From NCBI GenBank assembly GCA_017404125.1, contig JAFRCZ010000044.1, forward strand, positions 1 through 6,721: a DNA stretch of 6,721 nucleotides, written 5' to 3'. A program made the translations under genes and the position numbers. Of this stretch, positions 1 through 6,173 are shown piece by piece (position 1 is the stretch's first letter; each line of letters starts with the position of its first letter). The notes under the pieces were generated by a model. It saw nothing but the letters and a program-made list of their open reading frames with translations, made no database searches and had not been told where the DNA came from. The DNA is from Methanobrevibacter sp. (lineage in GTDB: Archaea > Methanobacteriota > Methanobacteria > Methanobacteriales > Methanobacteriaceae).

Positions 1-3
1 AAC

Positions 4-10
4 GGAGGTG
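4..10 (+). promoter_or_regulatory. Shine-Dalgarno of the histone gene
   Basis: GGAGGTG is a near-perfect anti-16S match ending 6 nt before the ATG at 17. The GTG inside it (8-10) is in frame with the histone and can be mistaken for its start, but it belongs to the ribosome binding site. Confidence 0.85.
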
Positions 11-16
11 AAAAAT

Positions 17-220
17 ATGGCAATTCCTAAAGCTCCTGTAAATAGGATTATTAAAGAAGCTGGTGCTGAAAGAGTAAGTGATGCAGCAGTAGTTGCATTA
101 GTAGCATACTTAGAAGAAGACGCAGCAGCAGTAGCTAAAAAAGCAATTGAATACGCAAAAATTGCAAAAAGACAAACTGTAAAAGCAGATGACATTGCAT
201 TAGCTATCGACAAAGAATAA
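17..220 (+). CDS. Archaeal histone, HMfA/HMfB family
   Basis: A 67-residue histone-fold protein that dimerises and wraps DNA into archaeal nucleosome-like particles. It aligns without gaps to HMfB: helix 1 about 4-14 (APVNRIIKEAGAERVS), long helix 2 about 21-48, loop 2 with RQTVKADD at 52-59, and short helix 3 to about 64. DNA-contact positions R10, R19, S21, R52, T54 and K56 are kept, as is the R52-D59 pair. Unusual points are an alanine/valine-rich helix 2, Y46 and I49 where HMfB has L46 and H49 at the dimer-dimer interface, and an acidic end (DKE) instead of a basic tail. I count 11 K/R against 11 D/E, so the net charge is about zero. The start at 17 is set by the strong GGAGGTG and gives the family length (HMfB is 69). 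The promoter lies outside the window. The family call is secure; which paralogue it is cannot be told. Confidence 0.95.
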   Translation: MAIPKAPVNRIIKEAGAERVSDAAVVALVAYLEEDAAAVAKKAIEYAKIAKRQTVKADDIALAIDKE

Positions 221-244
221 GTAAACTGACTTATCTTTAAAACT

Positions 245-309
245 TTTTTAATAAAATTTATTTTTTATTTTTTTACTCTTTTTTATATTTTTACTATTTT
301 TACTATTTT
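245..309 (+). terminator. U-rich termination zone after the histone gene
   Basis: Several T runs of 5-7 bases follow the stop codon on the plus strand (245-249, 261-266, 268-274, 279-284 and onward), without a preceding stem. Archaeal RNA polymerase terminates on such U-tracts. The opposite strand is A-rich here, so this zone serves the histone rather than the convergent flavoprotein gene. Confidence 0.7.
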
Positions 310-380
310 AAAACTATTTTATAACTATTAACTAAATTATAAACTTTATCTAGCTATTTTAAACTATCCTGAACTATTTT
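293..380 (+). repeat. Short degenerate ACTATTTT repeat
   Basis: ACTATTTT occurs at 293-300, 302-309, 313-320 and 373-380, with degenerate copies at 324 (ACTATTAA), 353 (GCTATTTT) and 363 (ACTATCCT). Spacing is 9-11 bases within each cluster. The array starts in the histone termination zone and runs across the 3' end of the convergent flavoprotein gene. It may be simple AT-rich drift or part of the termination signal. Confidence 0.45.
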
Positions 381-1019
381 TACACCCATATTATAAGCAT
401 CTTCCAAGTCTATTGGGAAATGTTCATCTCTCCTTTTAGCCTTTAAGTCAGGATCAAATGCATAATTTTCATATTTAGAATAATCTGAAAACTGGAAAGT
501 ATCATAAACTTTTAATGAATAAGGCTTTGAGTATAAGGATTCCAATGCCCCTTCTAAAATATCAAATTTGTTGCCATAAACTTGCTTGAATACCTCTTCT
601 GTAACATTCATAGTATAAATCATACCAATAGGCATTCTTTTAGGAGCATTAGACTCACCACCATAGACCAATGCAGAAAACAAAAATCTTTCAAAAAAGG
701 ATCTAAGCTCACCAGTTATCTCTCCAAAGTAAATTGGACTTCCAAAAATGATTCCGTCTGCATTTTTGATTTTAGGAAGCAACTCCCTTAAATCGTCTTT
801 AATAGGGCATTGTGCATAATATTTTCCACCGATTCTTTTACAATGGAAACAGGATTTGCATCCCTTAAAATCCAAATCATATAGATGAATTTGATGAATG
901 TTTATATCATCAACCCCATTCTTTTTTAATTCATCTGCAATACCTTCACTTGCCTTTTCCAACAATTGAGCAGTATTATACTTCTTTCTTGGTCCACCAT
1001 TAACAATATAGAAATCCAT
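354..1019 (-). CDS. Flavodoxin-fold FMN flavoprotein, Isf/WrbA-like (NADPH-dependent FMN reductase family)
   Basis: A 221-residue cytosolic protein. The N terminus has an FMN phosphate-loop-like segment, NGGPRKKYNTAQLL at 7-20 (family form: GSPRKNGNT). A cysteine cluster follows at C54, C57, C60 and C71 (CX2CX2CX10C), then the flavin-binding GSPIYFGEITGELRSFFER at 93-111. These match the multimeric flavodoxin / iron-sulfur flavoprotein family, whose methanogen member Isf is a redox carrier linked to ferredoxin or oxygen detoxification. The last cysteine spacing is longer than the compact motif I associate with Isf, so a 4Fe-4S cluster is possible but not assured. The C-terminal ~60 residues, rich in Y, F and D, are not diagnostic. 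A good ribosome site (AAGGTGAT) lies just upstream of the ATG at 1019. The gene is convergent with the histone. Family call is firm; the physiological partner is unknown. Confidence 0.85.
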   Translation of the reverse strand: MDFYIVNGGPRKKYNTAQLLEKASEGIADELKKNGVDDINIHQIHLYDLDFKGCKSCFHCKRIGGKYYAQCPIKDDLRELLPKIKNADGIIFGSPIYFGEITGELRSFFERFLFSALVYGGESNAPKRMPIGMIYTMNVTEEVFKQVYGNKFDILEGALESLYSKPYSLKVYDTFQFSDYSKYENYAFDPDLKAKRRDEHFPIDLEDAYNMGVKIVQDSLK

Positions 1020-1083
1020 AAAATCACCTTAAACAATAAATAGAAATTTAAAAAAATAAAAAATCAATGAAAAAATATAAGAA

Positions 1084-1091
1084 AATATAAA
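1084..1091 (-). promoter_or_regulatory. Candidate TATA box for the flavoprotein gene
   Basis: TTTATATT on the minus strand lies about 65-70 bases before the ATG at 1019. It would place transcription start near 1060 and give a leader of about 40 nt. The whole gap is AT-rich, so chance matches are common. Confidence 0.35.
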
Positions 1092-1107
1092 TGAAAAATA
1101 AATGATT

Positions 1108-1156
1108 AAAAAAATTAAAAAAATAGAAAAAGAATAAATAAATCATTTATTTATTC
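1108..1156 (-). terminator. AT hairpin plus T-tracts after the SIS gene
   Basis: On the minus strand, a perfect inverted repeat with 12-base arms around one central base (1132-1156, GAATAAATAAAT and its complement) overlaps the SIS stop codon. It is followed by T runs of 5, 7 and 7 bases (1127-1131, 1117-1123, 1108-1114). The T-tracts alone suit archaeal termination; the hairpin gives it a bacterial intrinsic-terminator look. Confidence 0.7.
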
Positions 1157-2164
1157 ATACCTTACTTTACCAATGTGTCTTGTACTTCCCGGATCTTCAC
1201 CATTGAAGTGTGCTAAATAATAAACAAACCATTCTAAAGGTATTACAAGTACAAATGGTGCAAGCAATGGATCAATATCTGCATAATCTTTCAATTGATA
1301 AATAATGGTTTTAGCTTCTAATTTATTTGTTGCAAAATTAATAGCTATTTTAGTTAATTCATCACTTTCCAAATCAGCATCCAAGAAGATTAAAGGCACC
1401 CCCTTTTCAGCCCTTTCTATAAGACCATGTCTAAATTCTGCTGAATAAAGTGGACAAGCATGCTTGATAGCCCCTTCCATCAACATTGTCATAGCTAATT
1501 TATAAGCAAGACCAAAGTTAACACCACTACCTAAACAATAGAACCCCTCTTCGTCCTTAAACTCTTCTGCAAGCTTTTTATTGTCCTCTTCAGTGCTTGC
1601 TAAAAGTTCTTCAATCAAATCAGGCAAAGCTGCTAACTGTTCTAGAATCTCATCAGCTTTCTCATATCCTGAAGCAGCGAATAAGATTTGATAAAGGCAT
1701 GCTAATTGAGTAATATAAGTTTTAGTACCGAGAATAGCTGTTTCAGTATTACCCAAGGTTATGACAGGATATTTTGCTTCCTTAACCATAGAACTTTCCG
1801 GTTCATTTGAAATGGAAACTGTGTCAATATTGAATTCATTAGCCCTTCTTAAAGCAGCTAATGTATCGGCGGTTTCCCCAGATTGGGAAGTTGCAATGAA
1901 TAAGGAGTTTTCACCTTCACTTAATTTTTTATTGTAAACAAATTCATAACCAGTAAATACTTCTATTCTTAAATCGCATACTGATGCCAATGCATCTCTA
2001 ATGGAATAACAAGTAGAAATGGAACTACCGCAACCAATTAAATAAATAGTGTCAACAGATTCGGCTAATTTAGAAATATTCGCCATATTATCTGACTCTG
2101 AAGCATAAGTCCTTCTTAAAGCTTCTGGCTGTTCCATCATTTCATAATACATCTGATATTTCAT
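1151..2164 (-). CDS. Double-SIS-domain sugar-phosphate isomerase/deaminase (GlmS-isomerase / NagB-II / AgaS-FrlB-like)
   Basis: A 337-residue protein with two SIS domains and no glutaminase domain. The N terminus has the family signature EMMEQPEAL (8-16). SIS domain 1 carries GCGSS (44-48) and SQSGET (93-98), which bind sugar phosphate. SIS domain 2 (about 205-320) carries [12 protein letters not shown] and the active-site stretch SAEFRHG (E243, H246), the counterpart of GELKHG in GlmS. The tail ends in RHIGKVRYE, whose K333 matches the C-terminal catalytic lysine region of GlmS. Relatives interconvert or deaminate glucosamine-6-phosphate and fructose-6-phosphate, or cleave fructosamine phosphates. 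Lacking a glutaminase domain, this protein cannot use glutamine by itself as full GlmS does. A role in amino-sugar supply, for example for pseudomurein or glycans, is only inference. The ribosome site GGGTGAT lies 3-4 nt before the ATG at 2164. It is divergent from the DUF447 gene. Confidence 0.85.
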   Translation of the reverse strand: MKYQMYYEMMEQPEALRRTYASESDNMANISKLAESVDTIYLIGCGSSISTCYSIRDALASVCDLRIEVFTGYEFVYNKKLSEGENSLFIATSQSGETADTLAALRRANEFNIDTVSISNEPESSMVKEAKYPVITLGNTETAILGTKTYITQLACLYQILFAASGYEKADEILEQLAALPDLIEELLASTEEDNKKLAEEFKDEEGFYCLGSGVNFGLAYKLAMTMLMEGAIKHACPLYSAEFRHGLIERAEKGVPLIFLDADLESDELTKIAINFATNKLEAKTIIYQLKDYADIDPLLAPFVLVIPLEWFVYYLAHFNGEDPGSTRHIGKVRYE

Positions 2165-2196
2165 ATAATCACCCTATTAAACGAAATATTATTTTA

Positions 2197-2216
2197 GATT
2201 AATTCATTGATTAATT
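2197..2216. repeat. Two GATTAATT direct repeats 12 bp apart
   Basis: GATTAATT occurs at 2197-2204 and 2209-2216, in the leader or promoter side of the SIS gene about 33-52 bases upstream of its start codon. The 12-bp register could suit an operator, but in DNA this AT-rich chance is a fair explanation. Confidence 0.25.
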
Positions 2217-2256
2217 GAATTGAATTAAATTATTAAACACTTTTATTAATTTTTAC

Positions 2257-2275
2257 TTATAAAATATATTATATA
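2257..2275 (-). promoter_or_regulatory. AT-rich TATA-like region for the SIS gene
   Basis: The minus strand reads TATATAATATATTTTATAA here, containing overlapping TATA-like octamers about 93-111 bases upstream of the ATG at 2164. No single box stands out, so the exact start is uncertain; the leader would be about 70-80 nt. Confidence 0.3.
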
Positions 2276-2302
2276 CATTTTTATTATTTATACTATAAAA
2301 AG

Positions 2303-2310
2303 TTTATATA
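2303..2310 (+). promoter_or_regulatory. Candidate TATA box for the DUF447 gene
   Basis: TTTATATA at 2303-2310 equals the methanogen box A consensus. Start of transcription would fall near 2332, leaving a leader of about 85 nt before the ATG at 2418. A second weaker box, CATATAAT near 2349, would give a shorter leader. I saw no riboswitch-like structure in the leader. Confidence 0.45.
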
Positions 2311-2417
2311 AGAAATTATAAAATAAATATAATGAACTATTAAATAGACATATAATTAACTTACAAATGAACTAAAAATAGAATTTAAGTTTCAATAGCT
2401 AGAATTAGAGGCAAAAA

Positions 2418-3074
2418 ATGGAAATTGATTTAACTGAAGTAGGCATGCATAAAGGCCAGCAATACGAAATCATCATTACTACAATTGATAAGGATGGCAA
2501 AAGCAATGCAGCACCTTTTGGATTAAGGGTTTTAGAGAACAATGAGATTTTCTTAAGAATTTTTGAAGGCGGAAATACAATTAAGAACATTAAGGAAAAC
2601 AAAGAGTTTATTGTAAATGTAACAGCAGATCCATTAATGTTTACCCTTGCCACTACAAATACAATACCTGAGGAATATTTGACTAGAATCTCTAAAAAAA
2701 CCAAAAGCAATGAGAAATTAGCTTATTTAACGGATGCTGATGCTTATTTCATATGTGAAGTTATAAGCCTAAAAACAAGCTTTAGGGAAGATGACCCTAT
2801 TAAAGCTACTGAAATAAACTTCATCAAAGCGGAAGTTGTTGAAATTAATATTAAAAATAAATGTGCAAAACCAATTAACAGAGCAATTCATGCCTTGATT
2901 GAAGCTTTAGTGAATTATTCCAGAATAAACATTGTCGATGAAAAAACACAAGAATATTTCCTTGAAAGATTTTTAGAATCTGAAAGAATAATAAAAAGAG
3001 TGGGAAATGAAAAAGAAAAAGAATCAATTCAAATCCTAAAGGAAAATTTAATAAGCCAAGGATTTGATTTATAG
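2418..3074 (+). CDS. DUF447 family protein, FMN-binding split-barrel fold
   Basis: A 218-residue protein of the mostly archaeal DUF447 family. Known structures of the family are flavin-reductase-like split barrels, so FMN binding is likely, but no reaction is established that I know of. The N-terminal barrel (about 1-145) carries MHKGQQYEIIITT and the family motif SNAAPFGLRVL (29-39), then EGGNTIKNI and FIVNVTADP strands. The helical C-terminal part has the conserved NRAIHALIEALVNYSR (154-169), followed by a charged region rich in E and K (about 180-210) that may form a coiled helix pair. The start is supported by a modest AGAGG six bases upstream. The gene faces the broken OYE gene tail to tail across 66 bases. 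No clear T-tract follows on its own strand, so its transcript may run antisense into the OYE gene. Confidence 0.8.
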   Translation: MEIDLTEVGMHKGQQYEIIITTIDKDGKSNAAPFGLRVLENNEIFLRIFEGGNTIKNIKENKEFIVNVTADPLMFTLATTNTIPEEYLTRISKKTKSNEKLAYLTDADAYFICEVISLKTSFREDDPIKATEINFIKAEVVEINIKNKCAKPINRAIHALIEALVNYSRINIVDEKTQEYFLERFLESERIIKRVGNEKEKESIQILKENLISQGFDL

Positions 3075-3086
3075 AAATAGCTATTG

Positions 3087-3124
3087 AAAAAATTAAAAAA
3101 AGAACATGACAAAAAGTTAAAAAA
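3087..3124 (-). terminator. T-tracts downstream of the OYE gene
   Basis: On the minus strand four T runs (3119-3124, 3111-3115, 3095-3101, 3087-3092) follow the OYE stop codon. This is a typical stemless archaeal U-rich termination zone. It serves the minus strand only. Confidence 0.65.
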
Positions 3125-3140
3125 GAATAATGATTAATAT

Positions 3141-4141
3141 TTAACCAAATTGGAAACATTTGCTCTCTTTTTTACCATAGCAATTATTGCATCCTTTACA
3201 CCGGGAAACTCCCTCACCATTTTCTTTCCATTCAAGCAAAAAGTCTTGTTGTGCTACAAAAGGCTTTGCAAGAGATAAGAATTCAATATCTGTCTTATTC
3301 AAAATCTCATTCATTGTTTTCATATCCCTTAAAGTGCCTCCCAATATCAAAGGAATGTCCAATTCTTTAGATAAACTATCTGCATAGGATAGGAAAGCAT
3401 GATTTCCTTCTTCACCAAACTTAAAGGAAATGGTCCTTGCTGTAATCTGTACACTGTCTGCACCATTTTCAGCTAAGATTTTGGCTATTTTATAGCTTTC
3501 ATCTAAGGTCATGCCACCTTTTCTTCCATCAACAGCATTTATCCTAAAGCTTACATGACAGCCAACTATCTTTTTGATTAGCTTGATTATTTCTACAACA
3601 ATCCTTAACCTATTTCAGTGTTGCCCCCGTATTCATCAGTCCTTTGATTGAAATATGGATTTATGAACCTTGCCAAATAGAAATTATGAGCCATGTTGAT
3701 TTGAATGCCATCAAAACCTGCAAAAGAAAACTTTTTAGCAGCCATAACAACTTCAGCTTGCAGTTTTCTTATTCCTTCAATTGTCAAATCATTAGGCTCC
3801 GCCTTTTGGTTAACTCCATCATCATAAAAGAAAAATGCCAATTGCCCTAAAATAGGAACTTCAAAATGATGTGCAAGATTAGTTACCTGCTTATAATCCT
3901 TAATGAACCCCTTATAATTCATATTTGCACAGTAAGGGTAGAATCTATCCTTTGGGTCTAGGGCAAACATTTCAGACACTATTAAACCTACACCGCTTTT
4001 TGCAATATTTTCATATCTTTCAAATACTGCAGGTTTAATAAATCCTCCATCTTCACTATCTCTTTCCCATCCACCAGTTCTAATAACTCTGCTTTTAAGA
4101 TTAAAATCCCCAAACTTGCATTCATCAAATAGGTCTTTCAT
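3141..4141 (-). pseudogene. NADH:flavin oxidoreductase (Old Yellow Enzyme family), frameshifted
   Basis: A TIM-barrel FMN oxidoreductase split into two frames. The first part (4141-3605, 178 codons) has the OYE start FGDFNLKSRVIRTGGW, GQLAFFF at 99-105, and FDGIQINMAHNFYLARFINPYFNQRTDEYGG (143-173), then reads E-I-G-stop. The second part continues in another frame with NRLRIVVEII, the normal continuation of YGGNTENR. Adding one A to the AAA run at 3613-3615 (minus strand) restores one 333-residue protein, the expected size for a single-domain member. The second part keeps the phosphate loop LILGGTLRD and SLAKPF, and ends in a cysteine tail RCKGCNNCYGKKESKC (CX2CX2CX7C), resembling the iron-sulfur motif of 2,4-dienoyl-CoA-reductase-like relatives but without their NAD domain. 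N149 sits where many OYEs have the first active-site His; H152 is present. Ribosome site GGGGAG lies 6 nt before the ATG. It could be a young pseudogene or a sequencing error in the A-run. Confidence 0.85.
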
Positions 4142-4173
4142 AAAATTCTCCCCAAATTTAAGATAATAAGATT

Positions 4174-4218
4174 TTCTAGAAAAAAACTAGAAGATAAAAT
4201 AAAAAATAAAAGATTAAA
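4174..4218 (-). terminator. T-rich zone with a small CTAG hairpin after ade
   Basis: Immediately after the ade stop, the minus strand has T runs at 4208-4211, 4201-4206 and 4196-4199. Then comes an inverted repeat TTCTAG/CTAGAA (4174-4192) whose 7-base loop is all T. This may end or attenuate the ade transcript before the OYE gene 77 nt away. Confidence 0.5.
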
Positions 4219-6096
4219 TTAATATAAATACTGCTTTATCAAATCAACAAAACAGAAATCATCTCCATCAAAAAGGCCTTGGTCACTTATTTTGAAGTGA
4301 GGAATAACAAGCAATGCCATAAAGGATAAAGTAGTGAATGGAGATGTTAAATCACATCCCAATTGATTAACTGCTACACGCAATTTTCTATTTTTATCTG
4401 CAACATAATCTATATCCCTATTGGACATTAAGCCTGCAAGTGGCAATTCCAAGATTTCACATATGTCATCTTCGGTTGATACAGCCACTAATCCTCCTTG
4501 GTTTTCATTGATTAAATTAACTGCCTTTGCCATATCTTCACTATTGGTCCCTATAACTAAAATATTATGAGAATCATGAGATACAGAAGCACCAAAAGCT
4601 CCTTTTTTAAGGTTAAATCCTTTAATAAAACCATTTGCAATATTGTTTCCACCATACCTATTTACAACAGCAATTTTTACAATATCCTTTTTTAAATCCG
4701 GTTGAATGATCTTATTTTTGACTAGGAGAGTTTCTTCAGACTTTTCAGTGAGCAATTCACCATCAAAAGCATTAATGACAAAAACATTGGTTGTTTCATC
4801 CATCAATGAATTGACCCAATCCATTTCCATTACAACATCAAAATCTTCTGCTTTAACTTCATCTAATTTTATGCTAGGTTTGGATTCAACCACTTCTGTT
4901 TCAAATAATACTTCACCATCATCAACGACAAGTTCGCCATGAACCCAAACTTTACTGACATTTAAGTTTCTTAAATCATCAACCAATGAGAAATTAGCAA
5001 TCCTTCCAGGTTCTATTGAACCACAATTCAAGCCATAATGTTCTGCAGGATTAAAAGTAACCATTTTAATAGCTTCTTTAGGATTAATATTTAATGAAAT
5101 GGCTTTTTTAATCAATCTATCCAAATGTCCTGTTGATAAATCCTCTGCATCAACATCATCACAAACTAAAAATTCAAATGGTGGAACTTCCATAGCATCA
5201 TCAATGCTTTGAACATGGATTCTTTCAGCCATTTCCTCTTCAATCAAATAATTCAATCTTTCATCATAATCTAGAAGAGCTTCCATATTTTTTGCTGATG
5301 ACCCCTCACGAACCATGATTTTCATGCCAAGCCTTTTCTTTTCAATAGCTTCAGCAAAGCTAGTACATTCGTGATCAGTGGAAATGCCATATGAAACATA
5401 TTTCTCTAAATCTTCACCAGACAATAAAGGAGCATGACCATCAATAGGTTTTCCCAATGCGTGAGCAGCTTCGATTTTCTTTAAAACTTCTTCATCTTCA
5501 GCTAAAACCCCTGGGAAATTCATCATTTCACCAAGAGCAACCATTTCATCACGTTTTAATAATTCTGCAATATCAGAACTTGATAAGGTAGCTCCTGAAG
5601 TTTCAAAAGTAGTTGCCGGCACACATGATGGAACTGCATAATAGAAATCAAATGGCACTTTTTTACCATCTTCCACCATCCAATTAATGCCGTCAATTCC
5701 TAAAACATTTGCAATTTCATGTGAGTCTGCCACTACAGAAGTGGTTCCATAAGGCAAAACTGCTTTAGCAAAATTGGATGGGGATAATTTAGAACTTTCA
5801 ATATGAATATGTGCATCTATAAAACCAGGTATTAAAATACCTTCATAATCATAATCAAGACTGTCTTCATCATCTGTAATTATTGGGATAACTTCCTTAA
5901 ACAAGCCATCTTCAATGACAATTTCTGCAGGATAGACTTCTCCATACTCAACTTCAAGAATCTTTGCAGTAATTATAAGGTCTCCCTCTGGCTCTTCTGC
6001 ATCTTCAATAATTATATCTGCGATTTCTATATCTCCAAGATCTTCTGCAGAAATTATAATCTCATTTCCACCAATATCTATAATTTTTTCATCCAT
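4219..6096 (-). CDS. ade: Adenine deaminase
   Basis: Hydrolyses adenine to hypoxanthine and ammonia in purine salvage; a cytosolic amidohydrolase with a binuclear metal site. Numbering from the ATG at 6096 (625 residues): the metal motif HIHIE is at 96-100 (H96, H98) after IPGFIDA, followed by TTSVVADSHEIANVLGI (118-134), GEMMNFPGV (189-197), GHAPLLSG (220-227), STDHECTSF (239-247), and CDD at 312-314. FNPAEHYGL and GSIEPGRIANFSLVD (from 348) close the barrel. The C-terminal adenine-deaminase domain has VSHDSHNILVIGTN (505-518) and NENQGGLVAV. The protein is longer than most family members (about 550-600), mainly through an acidic N-terminal extension that looks like a partial duplication. 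The ATG at 6096 is chosen because GGTG (6107-6104) lies 7 nt before it; the in-frame GTG at 6105 overlaps that ribosome site. It lies 77 nt after trmO and 77 nt before the OYE gene. Confidence 0.95.
   Translation of the reverse strand: MDEKIIDIGGNEIIISAEDLGDIEIADIIIEDAEEPEGDLIITAKILEVEYGEVYPAEIVIEDGLFKEVIPIITDDEDSLDYDYEGILIPGFIDAHIHIESSKLSPSNFAKAVLPYGTTSVVADSHEIANVLGIDGINWMVEDGKKVPFDFYYAVPSCVPATTFETSGATLSSSDIAELLKRDEMVALGEMMNFPGVLAEDEEVLKKIEAAHALGKPIDGHAPLLSGEDLEKYVSYGISTDHECTSFAEAIEKKRLGMKIMVREGSSAKNMEALLDYDERLNYLIEEEMAERIHVQSIDDAMEVPPFEFLVCDDVDAEDLSTGHLDRLIKKAISLNINPKEAIKMVTFNPAEHYGLNCGSIEPGRIANFSLVDDLRNLNVSKVWVHGELVVDDGEVLFETEVVESKPSIKLDEVKAEDFDVVMEMDWVNSLMDETTNVFVINAFDGELLTEKSEETLLVKNKIIQPDLKKDIVKIAVVNRYGGNNIANGFIKGFNLKKGAFGASVSHDSHNILVIGTNSEDMAKAVNLINENQGGLVAVSTEDDICEILELPLAGLMSNRDIDYVADKNRKLRVAVNQLGCDLTSPFTTLSFMALLVIPHFKISDQGLFDGDDFCFVDLIKQYLY
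5908..6063 (-). repeat. Internal duplicated segment in the adenine deaminase N terminus
   Basis: Residues 12-32 (EIIISAEDLGDIEI..ADIIIED, 6063-6001) resemble residues 39-63 (DLIITAKILEVEYGE..AEIVIED, 5982-5908). The shared pattern is [ED][IL]II[ST]A-x2-L...A[DE]I[IV]IED. DNA similarity is also visible, with ATTATAATTTCTGCA against CTTATAATTACTGCA. The second copy aligns with the normal start of the family; the first is extra. A recent-to-moderate tandem duplication is the simplest reading. Confidence 0.5.
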
Positions 6097-6103
6097 AACA
6101 TAC

Positions 6104-6107
6104 ACCA
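6104..6107 (-). promoter_or_regulatory. Ribosome binding site deciding the ade start
   Basis: GGTG on the minus strand is 7 bases upstream of the ATG at 6096. The in-frame GTG ending at 6103 would have no ribosome site of its own, so the shorter protein is preferred. Confidence 0.6.
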
Positions 6108-6158
6108 GTATATAAAAGGGTTAATTTAAAATTTGAAAATTTTTTATTATTAGAGTTT

Positions 6159-6166
6159 TATTTAAA
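6159..6166 (-). promoter_or_regulatory. Weak TATA-like box upstream of ade
   Basis: TTTAAATA on the minus strand is about 63-70 bases before the ade ATG and would give a ~40-nt leader. No long T-run separates trmO from ade, so ade may instead be read from the trmO promoter. Confidence 0.25.
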
Positions 6167-6173
6167 ATTATTC

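Noticed and set aside
293..380. CRISPR-like array
   Set aside because: The units are only 8 bases, degenerate and spaced 9-11 bases apart, with no spacers. This is AT-rich short-repeat sequence.
582..791. Plus-strand frames at 582-791, 3187-3387, 3644-3850, 4706-4942 and 6405-6602
   Set aside because: Each lies antisense inside a recognised gene, with no ribosome site or recognisable protein motif.
2405..3159. Minus-strand frames at 2405-2710 and 2875-3159 (hydrophobic proteins)
   Set aside because: They are antisense to the well-supported DUF447 gene. Their F/L/I-rich content is what complementing A-rich lysine and glutamate codons gives, and no family motif is visible.
3141..3512. Independent 123-residue gene starting at ATG 3512
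   Set aside because: It is the C-terminal part of the OYE barrel, and the open frame extends upstream into matching family sequence. The ATG has GGTGG only one base before it, too close for initiation.
3605..3620. Programmed ribosomal frameshift in the OYE gene
   Set aside because: Restoring the frame needs a -1 slip, but the site reads GAAATAGG with only three As. There is no slippery heptamer and no evident downstream stem.
354..4141. A linked flavoprotein redox system (Isf-like, DUF447, OYE)
   Set aside because: The three genes are on different strands or in separate transcription units, with a sugar-phosphate gene between them. Proximity alone does not support a shared pathway.
6109..6116. 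TTTATATA (minus strand) as the ade promoter
   Set aside because: The box is only ~13-20 bases before the ATG at 6096. Transcription would begin about 10 bases inside the coding region, with no early in-frame alternative Met.
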